From Bryobacterales bacterium (GTDB taxonomy: Bacteria; Acidobacteriota; Terriglobia; Bryobacterales; Bryobacteraceae): a stretch of 7,862 bases of DNA. Of this stretch, positions 1 through 4,934 are shown one piece after another. The notes under the pieces are model-generated. The model was not told the origin of the DNA and ran no database searches. It saw only the letters and a program-made list of their open reading frames with translations. How positions within the stretch are numbered: the first letter of the stretch is position 1; the number at the start of each line of letters is the position of its first letter. Position numbers and translations under genes: made by a program. Location of the stretch: contig PKYZ01000341.1 of NCBI GenBank assembly GCA_003132865.1, positions 1 through 7,862 on the forward strand, read 5' to 3'.

Positions 1-1
1 C

Positions 2-676
2 CAGCGCGTGCTGGTGACCACGTTGACCAAGCGCATGTCCGAGGATCTGGCGGAATATTACTCCGAAGTGGGCGTGCGCTGCCGTTATCTGCATTCCGAA
101 GTGAGCACGCTCGATCGCATCAAGATTCTGCGCGACCTGCGGCGCGGCGAGTTCGACGTGCTGATCGGGATCAACCTGCTGCGTGAAGGCCTGGACTTGC
201 CGGAAGTGTCGCTGGTGGCGATTCTGGACGCCGACAAAGAAGGTTTTCTGCGGTCCAGCGGCTCGCTCATTCAGACCATGGGGCGCGCGGCGCGGCACGT
301 GGAAGGCCGCGCGATCCTGTACGCGGACGTGATGACCGACAGCATGCGCAAAGCCATTGACGAGACCACCCGGCGCCGCCGCACGCAGCAGGAGTACAAC
401 GAACTGAACGGCATCACGCCGCAATCGATCGTCAAGCCGATCGACATGAGCCTGGTGGCGATTGCGGAAGCCGATTACGTGACGGTGCCGCTCGAATCCG
501 ACGACGAGATCGAAGGCATGACACAGGGGCAGCGCGACCGCTTCCTGGGCGAGTTGGAAGAGCGCATGCGGGAGGCCGCGCGCAAGTTCGAGTTCGAGAA
601 GGCGGCGCAGATTCGGGATAAGCTCAAGGCGTTGCGGGCGAGTTCGGTGGAGGGGGTTGCGGCTGGGGCAAGCTAG
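2..676 (+). CDS. uvrB: UvrABC excision nuclease subunit B, C-terminal third (5' end outside window)
   Basis: UvrB is the damage-verifying helicase-like subunit of nucleotide excision repair. It is loaded by UvrA, then recruits the UvrC nuclease in the cytoplasm. The 224 visible residues cover the second helicase lobe and the tail. Visible motifs are [14 protein letters not shown], then [26 protein letters not shown], then the arginine-finger motif [12 protein letters not shown], then [10 protein letters not shown]. The last 35 or so residues contain a UVR domain ([27 protein letters not shown]), which in UvrB contacts UvrC. The reading frame is open to the first bases of the window, so the start lies upstream; full-length UvrB is usually about 660-700 residues. 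The TAG stop is at 674-676. The gene converges on the toxin-antitoxin remnant that follows on the other strand. No clear intrinsic terminator follows it. The family assignment is certain. Confidence 0.97.
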   Translation, partial: QRVLVTTLTKRMSEDLAEYYSEVGVRCRYLHSEVSTLDRIKILRDLRRGEFDVLIGINLLREGLDLPEVSLVAILDADKEGFLRSSGSLIQTMGRAARHVEGRAILYADVMTDSMRKAIDETTRRRRTQQEYNELNGITPQSIVKPIDMSLVAIAEADYVTVPLESDDEIEGMTQGQRDRFLGELEERMREAARKFEFEKAAQIRDKLKALRASSVEGVAAGAS

Positions 677-755
677 TGCCAGTCTAGCGCAATGCCCGAA
701 TTACCAAATAATGGATCTGAGAGGTTGGTTTATGACGGTATATCTATATTGGCCA

Positions 756-780
756 CCGATGAACACGGATGAACGCGGAT
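756..780. repeat. Short direct repeat of a 10-bp unit, dispersed-repeat-like
   Basis: Two and a half head-to-tail copies of a C[CG]GATGAAC[AG] unit are visible: 756-765, 766-775 and a half unit at 776-780. The flanking sequence (about 677-790) has lower GC than the neighbouring genes. From memory, near-identical 'CACGGATGAACGCGGAT' strings recur in intergenic DNA of many bacteria and produce spurious 'NPRSSVFIGG' peptides when translated on the other strand. That recollection is not a search result. The stretch lies exactly where the truncated DUF5615 gene loses homology. Confidence 0.4.
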
Positions 781-803
781 TCTTGGATTTGCTGGCCGAG
801 CAA

Positions 804-932
804 CTACTGGGCGCCGGAGTCCTCGAGTCCGGCGCCGGTAGCCGTCCGGATGTCAAATCCTGGCGCGGCCCGCCGCCGCCCGCGGAGTACGCGTCCGTCA
901 AGGTCGGCGTCAGCCTGGAATCTGACTCGCAT
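804..932 (-). pseudogene. Truncated DUF5615 (PIN-like) toxin, N-terminal 42 codons
   Basis: This reading frame starts with ATG at 932-930, inside the 3' end of the DUF433 gene, and ends in TAG at 806-804. The peptide begins MRVRFQADADLDGRVLRG and continues through APGFDIRTATGAGLED. That matches, by eye, the N-terminus of DUF5615 PIN-like proteins, which usually run about 110-120 residues and are encoded just after, often overlapping, a DUF433 antitoxin. The N-terminal acidic cluster (D8, D10, D12) is kept. The later half of the fold, including the usual LTHD-type stretch, is missing. None of the minus-strand frames from 803 to the uvrB stop recovers it. The 23-base overlap with the DUF433 gene and the shared strand fit the normal toxin-antitoxin arrangement. 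It is probably a dead toxin; a working short protein seems unlikely but cannot be excluded. Confidence 0.72.
810..836. repeat. Perfect 9-bp inverted repeat with 9-nt loop
   Basis: The arms GGCGCCGGA (810-818) and TCCGGCGCC (828-836) are exact reverse complements around a 9-nt spacer, which itself contains CTCGAG. No T-run follows on either strand, so it is not a classical intrinsic terminator. It could still form a strong hairpin between the converging uvrB and DUF433 transcripts. On the minus strand it encodes the last codons of the truncated toxin, so it coincides with the truncation point. Confidence 0.6.
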
Positions 933-1224
933 GACGCGCCCGCTGGAGCTTCGCAATCAATTCAGCATTCGTCCGCCTCGACTGCTCGTGTAGCGATTCA
1001 GCGATGCGCTGTCCTTCCGCGAGGTAGGCGTCTATCTCTTTCTGGTTCCCCAGGTAAAACGCCAGTGCGCCATGCACCTGTTCGAGCGTCAATGCCGGGT
1101 AAGAATCGACCATACTCTCGGCCGACATCCCCTCGCGAAACAGATACACGAGCGAGTCAAGAGAGACTCGCGTCCCCCCGACTAGGTATTGGCCTTCGAT
1201 CCGCCTAACGTATTCTACAGGCAT
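910..1224 (-). CDS. DUF433 domain protein, antitoxin-like
   Basis: This 104-residue protein has the DUF433 pattern: GQYLVGGTRVSLDSLVYLF at residues 11-29, GMSAESMVDSYPALTLEQV at 32-50, then GALAFYLGNQKEIDAYL at 52-68. A charged, helical tail follows to residue 104. DUF433 proteins are small helix-turn-helix-like proteins, commonly found as the antitoxin partner of a DUF5615 PIN-like toxin; a DNA-binding role is inferred from that family. The start is supported by a GAGG six bases before the ATG. The partner toxin overlaps its 3' end by 23 bases but is truncated, so this antitoxin appears orphaned. It is co-directional with the 58-codon ORF upstream, 61 bases away. That gap holds only a small GC-rich hairpin near 1264-1281 with no T-run. 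The domain call is firm; the antitoxin function is inferred. Confidence 0.85.
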   Translation of the reverse strand: MPVEYVRRIEGQYLVGGTRVSLDSLVYLFREGMSAESMVDSYPALTLEQVHGALAFYLGNQKEIDAYLAEGQRIAESLHEQSRRTNAELIAKLQRARHASQIPG

Positions 1225-1285
1225 CGGTTGCCTCGAAATCTATGGTCACACGGAGAGGCCACATGGCGCAAGCGCACGCCAGGTA

Positions 1286-1462
1286 TCAACGACCCTGCGC
1301 GCGGGCATCGTCGTGCGCTCTCTCGGCGGCGCGTTGTTCCAACAAAGCCTTGGTTAGGCTCTCGCCTCCTCGTGCCATGCCTTCCACCGTGCGCCAGTCG
1401 GGATGGCTGCGGTCGACTCGTCTCATCGCCAACTCCTCGCCTCGCGCGTCATCCGTGGTCAT
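1286..1462 (-). CDS. Small ORF of unknown function (58 aa)
   Basis: I do not recognise this protein with confidence. The frame is open back into the thiE 3' end, but the ATG at 1462-1460 is the first sensible start. It follows thiE by 40 bases and has a purine-rich AAGAGAAGAG stretch just upstream. The product begins MTTDDARGEELAMRRVD, has HPDWRTVEGMARGG in the middle, and ends in a charged helical tail (SLTKALLEQRAAERAHDDAR). The tail resembles, by eye only, the C-termini of small Phd/YefM-type antitoxins, and the next gene is an antitoxin-like DUF433. It lies between thiE and DUF433 on the same strand. It could be a real small protein, a gene fragment, or chance reading in GC-rich DNA. Confidence 0.35.
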   Translation of the reverse strand: MTTDDARGEELAMRRVDRSHPDWRTVEGMARGGESLTKALLEQRAAERAHDDARAQGR

Positions 1463-1502
1463 GCTCGCTCTTCTCTTATCAAGGTAAAACGTGGCGGTCG
1501 GA

Positions 1503-2075
1503 CTACGCAACTCCTGCCTGAAATAGCGAGATCCCCGCGACCCCTGCCGCGCCGGCTTCCAGACACTGCGCCGCATTCTCTGCATTCACGCCGCCCAGCG
1601 CCAGCACCGGCATGCGCACGGCGGCGGCCGCTTCGCCCAGCCGGTCCAGTCCAAGCGGCGCGCCGTACGCAGCTTTTGACGGCGTAAAGAACACCGGTCC
1701 GAATACTGCGAAATCAGCTCCTTCGCTTTCCGCCCTGCGGACATCATCCACCGAGTGGCACGACACTCCGATCAAAAATCCCCCCGGCGCGATCTTGCGC
1801 CAAACCCCCGGCGCGATCGAATCCGCGGGCAAATGCACACCCTGCGCGCCGCAAGCCAGCGCGACGTCCGTCCGGTCATTCACCAGAATGGCCGTGCCGT
1901 GCGGATTCGGCAGGCGCAATGCGCGGCTCACCAGTTCCACGAGCTCGCGCGCGGTCAGATCCTTCTCGCGAATCTGGATGCGCTCGACCCCGGCCGCCAG
2001 CGCGCGGGCGATGGCTCCCAGCAGCGCCTCGCATCCGCCCAGTGGCTGGCGGTCGGTGATGTAATAACGCAGCAT
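1503..2075 (-). CDS. thiE: Thiamine-phosphate synthase family protein (ThiE/TenI)
   Basis: ThiE joins HMP-pyrophosphate and thiazole phosphate to give thiamine phosphate in the cytoplasm; TenI, in the same fold, is a thiazole tautomerase. The start MLRYYITDR at 2075 is preferred over an extended start because its ATG shares one base with the upstream stop (TGATG), typical of coupling. It gives 190 residues, slightly short for ThiE. A TIM-barrel pattern is clear: QIREKD (34-39), [11 protein letters not shown] (63-73), GVHLPADS (79-86), IGVSCHS (102-108), [10 protein letters not shown] (125-134), LALGGV (158-163) and GAAGVAGIS (175-183). The arginine and lysine of QxRxK, N66-D67 and the phosphate-loop T131/S133/K134 fit ThiE, with serine in place of the second threonine. 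The 'HLPADSIAP' and 'CHS' segments look TenI-like, so the exact reaction is uncertain. No other thiamine gene is nearby. Confidence 0.85.
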   Translation of the reverse strand: MLRYYITDRQPLGGCEALLGAIARALAAGVERIQIREKDLTARELVELVSRALRLPNPHGTAILVNDRTDVALACGAQGVHLPADSIAPGVWRKIAPGGFLIGVSCHSVDDVRRAESEGADFAVFGPVFFTPSKAAYGAPLGLDRLGEAAAAVRMPVLALGGVNAENAAQCLEAGAAGVAGISLFQAGVA

Positions 2076-2662
2076 CACAGCGGCGAATAGTAACGCTCGC
2101 CCGCGCACGCTTTGCAGAGCACGCGTCCGTCGCGCACCACTTCGCGCTTAAAATTGATGCCCTCGCCGCATTCCGCGCAAACCACGCGCGCCGCCTTATA
2201 GCCCGGGAATTCTTCCGGACCGAGCTTCACGCGCACCCATTCCGCCGCGAACAGCGCGGCATCCGGCATCTCGCGATAGGCGCGCATCTGCTGCGCGTTT
2301 TTATCCGCGATCTCCGGAAACATTTCGCGGGCGCGCTGTTTGGAGTCTTCGAGCGCCACCACGCGCACCGCGCGATCCGCCTGCACGTCGCAGAACGTGG
2401 CGGCCACTTTGCCGAAATCGCGGAACTTCAGCGCGCGCTTGCCCAGCCGGCATCCCGTGACGACCGGGATGGCATCGGTGGCGCAGCGGTCGATTTCGAT
2501 GAAGGTCACCAGCCGCTTGCGGTGTTTGCCTAGCGGGTCGTCCAGTTCGAGCAGCTTGAGGCCGTAGAGCGCCATGCGCAGTCCCAGGATCTGCCCCGCG
2601 CAGATGTGGCCATGGGCCTGCTCGGCGAGCGCCACATATTCGTCGAAGGTTTTCAGGGGCAT
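2075..2662 (-). CDS. FmdE-domain protein with C-terminal zinc ribbon
   Basis: The protein matches the formylmethanofuran dehydrogenase subunit E family (FmdE), which is found in non-methanogens too, often near molybdenum or tungsten enzyme genes. From the ATG at 2662 it is 195 residues. The FmdE core shows [15 protein letters not shown] (residues 17-31) with H17/H19/C21, then [20 protein letters not shown] (56-75) with C60 and C71, then DFGKVAATF (82-90). A C-terminal zinc ribbon of the TraR/DksA kind follows, with paired cysteines C162/C165 and C183/C186. This start overlaps the modC stop by 10 bases and has GAGAG about 7 bases ahead. A longer frame starting at 2704 is possible, but its extra residues (MAGGVSAARAESAG) look like modC read in another frame. 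Its stop overlaps the thiE start. The position after modBC suggests a molybdenum-linked role, which is inference. The substrate is unknown. Confidence 0.85.
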   Translation of the reverse strand: MPLKTFDEYVALAEQAHGHICAGQILGLRMALYGLKLLELDDPLGKHRKRLVTFIEIDRCATDAIPVVTGCRLGKRALKFRDFGKVAATFCDVQADRAVRVVALEDSKQRAREMFPEIADKNAQQMRAYREMPDAALFAAEWVRVKLGPEEFPGYKAARVVCAECGEGINFKREVVRDGRVLCKACAGERYYSPL

Positions 2663-3711
2663 CCCAGCACTCTCAGCGCGTGCGGCGGAAACTCCACCAG
2701 CCACTCCTTATTATCCGCATTATCCTTATGCGCCTCGAACTCCGGCCGGGCCACCTCGGCCACAATGCCGCCCGCGAATTCCAGCCGCACGGCGCGGGGC
2801 ATCTCCGACGCGCGCTCCAGACGCGCGGCCACCTGGTTCATCGACGGTTTCGCTCCGTCGTGCGGCGCCGCATGCAACTGCCCTGGCTCGACGCATAGCC
2901 AGACGCGATCGCCGCGCAGGCGGCCGGGAAGGTACGGGCCGGTCAATTCGAAATTCTCCAGGCGGAGGCGGCTGGTGTTGCGGCCCGGATCGAGCGCCAC
3001 AATTTCGGCGGGGAACAGATTGCGGATGCCGAGCAGGCGCGCGGCTTCCACGCCGATCGGCTGATCGATAACTTTGCGCGGCGGGCCAGTTTGAAGGATG
3101 CGTCCAGCGTCGAGCAATAGCATGTTGCCGGCCAACTCGAAGCAGGTGTCCAAATCGCGCGCGGCCAGCAGAACCGGCAAGTTCGTTTCATCGCGCACCG
3201 TCCGCAAGACCCTGTGCCACTCGGCGCGCAGCCCCATGTCCAGACCGGCGGCGGGCTCATCCACCAGCAACAGCTTGGGCTCGCCGATGAGCGCGCGGGC
3301 CACCGTCGCGCGCAGGCGCTCCGCGGGCGAGACCTCGTGCGGGCGGCGCGCGGCGTCGTGCAGCGCAAACCGCTCCAGCATCTCCTTCGCGCGCCGGTGC
3401 CGCTCCAGCCGCGCCAGACCCGCCAGCGGGAACAGCAGGTTGTCGTGCAGGCTCATGTGCGGAAACAGCGCCCAGTGGCGCGAAACATATCCGCAGTGCC
3501 TGCGGCGCGGCGGCAGGTTTACGCGGGATGCGCCGTCGAAGAGGATCTCATCGTCCAGGATGATGCGGCCGCTTTCAGGCGTCACGAAGCCGGCGATGGC
3601 ATCCAGGATGAGCGACTTGCCCGCGCCCGCCGCTCCGAACAGTGCGGTGATTCCGGATGCGGCTTGGAACTCGACATCCACGCCGTGGGCCGCGAGGCGC
3701 ACCTGGATCAT
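2653..3711 (-). CDS. modC: Molybdate-type ABC transporter ATP-binding protein, divergent motifs
   Basis: This would be the cytoplasmic ATPase that powers molybdate import with ModB. The start at 3711 gives 352 residues, the usual ModC length, and its ATG overlaps the modB stop (ATGA). A longer upstream frame is only modB DNA in the wrong frame. Intact parts are Walker A GAAGAGKS (26-33), Walker B LLLVDEP (147-153) with catalytic E152, and the D-loop GLD. Three motifs are unusual. The Q-loop reads YVSRHWALFPH (75-85), with R78 where glutamine is expected. The signature reads VSPAERLR (127-134) instead of LSGGE/Q. The switch region reads AARDLD (183-188), with R185 where histidine is expected. 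The C-terminal part (about 230-352) resembles a TOBE/Mop-type ligand-sensing domain. fmdE overlaps its 3' end. Family membership is firm, but metal specificity and normal ATPase activity are uncertain. Confidence 0.85.
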   Translation of the reverse strand: MIQVRLAAHGVDVEFQAASGITALFGAAGAGKSLILDAIAGFVTPESGRIILDDEILFDGASRVNLPPRRRHCGYVSRHWALFPHMSLHDNLLFPLAGLARLERHRRAKEMLERFALHDAARRPHEVSPAERLRATVARALIGEPKLLLVDEPAAGLDMGLRAEWHRVLRTVRDETNLPVLLAARDLDTCFELAGNMLLLDAGRILQTGPPRKVIDQPIGVEAARLLGIRNLFPAEIVALDPGRNTSRLRLENFELTGPYLPGRLRGDRVWLCVEPGQLHAAPHDGAKPSMNQVAARLERASEMPRAVRLEFAGGIVAEVARPEFEAHKDNADNKEWLVEFPPHALRVLGCP

Positions 3712-4274
3712 GCCAGCACCTGGCCACGGCGCAGTCGATTCCCGAAGTAAAGGGCAGCCAGCGCTACCGCCGCGATCGGCAACAGCAACCAGCCTGTTCC
3801 GGCGCTGCTTCGAACGATCACAGTCGCGCCGAAATCCGCAAAAGCGCGCACGAAACCCGCCAGGACAGCCGCGAGCAGCGCGCGCCACGCAAGCGGCAGG
3901 GTGACAAGCCAGAAGGTACGCCACTCCCCCGCCCCCAAACCGCGGGCGGCGTTTTCGAAGCTGTGGTCCACCCCTGCGAGGCCCGCGCGTATCATGCGCA
4001 GCAACAGCGGCAGCGTGTAGATCGCAGACACGACCACCGCCGCATGCCAGCTAAAGTGCAAGGGCCAGCGCCCCAACGCGGCCAGCAGATAATAGACCAG
4101 CACAGCCGGCGGCAGGACCAAGGGAAGGTTCGCGGCGGCGTCCAGCAGTTCGCAGCCGGGGAAGGGGCGGCGCGCCAGAAGCCACGCCAGGGGCAGCGCG
4201 ACTAGAATGGCAAACAGCGTGGCCAAGCCGGCGTAGCGCAGGCTGAGCCAGAGCGGGGACCAGTCAAGTGGCAT
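3708..4274 (-). CDS. modB: Molybdate-type ABC transporter permease, short
   Basis: This inner-membrane permease should form the channel with ModC. It is 188 residues, against about 220-230 for typical ModB. Hydrophobic segments lie near residues 12-34, 43-67, 73-95, 128-150 and 159-178. The EAA loop that docks on the ATPase is well preserved (ENAARGLGAGEWRTFWLVTLP, 107-127). After FADFGATVIV (146-155), ModB proteins normally have a TQTLSLAIYDAVQAG-type loop; here the chain passes almost directly to the last helix (SSAGTGWLLLPIAAVALAALYFG). This suggests loss of roughly 25-30 residues with the frame kept. The upstream region holds a TATAAT box close to the ATG and no convincing ribosome-binding site. 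It overlaps modC by four bases. No modA-like gene is present. Specificity (molybdate, tungstate or sulfate) cannot be read from the sequence. Confidence 0.85.
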   Translation of the reverse strand: MPLDWSPLWLSLRYAGLATLFAILVALPLAWLLARRPFPGCELLDAAANLPLVLPPAVLVYYLLAALGRWPLHFSWHAAVVVSAIYTLPLLLRMIRAGLAGVDHSFENAARGLGAGEWRTFWLVTLPLAWRALLAAVLAGFVRAFADFGATVIVRSSAGTGWLLLPIAAVALAALYFGNRLRRGQVLA

Positions 4275-4287
4275 GGGCGGGAATCTA

Positions 4288-4293
4288 ATTATA
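4288..4293 (-). promoter_or_regulatory. Possible -10 box upstream of modB
   Basis: The minus strand reads TATAAT at 4293-4288, a perfect -10 match in a GC-rich setting, 13 bases ahead of the modB ATG. A 10-bp palindrome, CCGCATGCGG (4295-4304), lies immediately upstream, where an operator could sit. No good -35 box is seen at the expected spacing. Transcription starting from here would leave almost no leader, which agrees with the missing ribosome-binding site. Confidence 0.35.
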
Positions 4294-4312
4294 GCCGCAT
4301 GCGGTGCTCAGG

Positions 4313-4789
4313 TTACTTCCACGCGCCCAGCAGCCGCCGCACCAACACCACTTGACCCAGATGATAGGCGGTATGGTCCGCCACCACCAGCACCTCGCGC
4401 AGAACCGTCTGGCCGGTCCCGTGCGGAATGCGCGCATGCAGATTGACTTTCGGATTCTTCACCATGCGCCGCATGGACGTGAGGTCGGCGCGGAACGCCT
4501 TGACGCTTTTGTCCCACGCGGTATCGTCGGGGGGCGCTTGAGTGGGCGGCCAATAGCCCGCGGGCCACGCCGGCGAAACATGTTTCGGTTTGCGTATGAA
4601 TTCCAGGATGTCCCACTGCGCGAGGCGCATGTGCTCCAGCAGTTCCCAGGGCGTGTGCGGCAACCCGCTGGGCCGGACGCCGCGCAGTGCGGCCGGCAGA
4701 CCGGCGACCGCCGCGTCGAAATCCAGGTGCGCTCCGCCGCCGTCCAGCAGGTAGATCAGGTGTTCCCGCAAAGATTGATCTTGGGTCAT
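4313..4789 (-). CDS. DinB-fold putative metal-dependent protein
   Basis: The 158-residue product belongs to the DinB/YfiT-like four-helix-bundle superfamily. Many members bind a metal with three histidines and act in thiol transfer or stress responses; DinB here is unrelated to DNA polymerase IV. Visible signatures are LREHLIYLLDGGGAHLDFD (residues 7-25), PHTPWELLEHMRLAQWDILEF (44-64) with H53, and VVADHTAYHLGQVVLVRRLLG (135-155) with H139 and H143. The H53/H139/H143 set is the expected metal triad. Length is normal. No ribosome-binding site precedes the ATG at 4789. A weak promoter (TTGTTT at 4829-4824, AAGAAT at 4805-4800) would give a near-leaderless message. It ends 38 bases before modB on the same strand. 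Substrate and partner are unknown, and a functional link to modBC is not evident. Confidence 0.85.
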   Translation of the reverse strand: MTQDQSLREHLIYLLDGGGAHLDFDAAVAGLPAALRGVRPSGLPHTPWELLEHMRLAQWDILEFIRKPKHVSPAWPAGYWPPTQAPPDDTAWDKSVKAFRADLTSMRRMVKNPKVNLHARIPHGTGQTVLREVLVVADHTAYHLGQVVLVRRLLGAWK

Positions 4790-4799
4790 ATATGTTACT

Positions 4800-4829
4800 A
4801 TTCTTGGCCATCGGGGGGCTGGAAAACAA
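4800..4829 (-). promoter_or_regulatory. Weak promoter candidate for the DinB-fold gene
   Basis: On the minus strand, TTGTTT (4829-4824) and AAGAAT (4805-4800) are separated by 18 bases, a tolerable spacing for a housekeeping sigma factor. Each box departs from consensus. The predicted start would fall only a few bases from the ATG at 4789. Support is spacing and position only. Confidence 0.2.
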
Positions 4830-4844
4830 GCCCTCGGCGCGCGC

Positions 4845-4934
4845 CCAGAAGCTGAACTTCGCCGCCAACTGCACCAGCCGGGACGCGGCAGCGCTGGTGA
4901 TCCGGCCGAAATTCGAGCTTTCCGATACGAATCT
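4845..4934 (-). pseudogene. Remnant second copy of the TonB-receptor C-terminus (30 codons)
   Basis: Immediately after the TGA of the receptor gene, the same frame stays open and encodes SSNFGRITSAAASRLVQLAAKFSFW. This parallels the true C-terminus SATFGQVVSAAAPRLVQTGLKFTF-stop at an offset of exactly 90 bases. A hand count over 4853-4910 against 4943-5000 gives 41 of 58 identical bases, including GCACCAGCCG in full (plus strand). The codon matching the receptor stop (TGA, 4937-4935) is TGG (4847-4845). The final aromatic residue typical of outer-membrane barrels is present (KFSF). This looks like an old tandem duplication, or the 3' end of another receptor gene left by recombination. It has no start of its own and is not expected to be translated unless the stop is read through. 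Confidence 0.7.

Noticed and set aside
701..901. 66-codon minus-strand ORF containing NPRSSVFIGG
   Set aside because: The peptide arises from the repeat-like segment at 756-780 and competes with the DUF5615 remnant in another frame. Such peptides look like translation of repeats.
657..1208. 183-codon plus-strand ORF after uvrB
   Set aside because: It overlaps the DUF433 gene and the toxin remnant on the other strand, and its product is low-complexity with no recognisable domain.
1052..1491. Shared 10-mer AGGTAAAACG at 1052-1061 and 1482-1491, encoding FYLGN and FYLDK, as evidence of a second DUF433 fragment
   Set aside because: A 10-base match is expected many times by chance in a window this size, and no further DUF433 similarity surrounds the second site.
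3712..3924. Extended N-terminus of modC (start at 3924)
   Set aside because: The extra 71 residues lie within modB in a different frame and look random. The ATGA overlap start at 3711 gives the normal ModC length.
4308..4874. 188-codon minus-strand ORF starting with GTG at 4874
   Set aside because: It begins inside the receptor-end ghost and then runs through the DinB-fold gene in the wrong frame. Only its first residues carry meaning, as part of the ghost.
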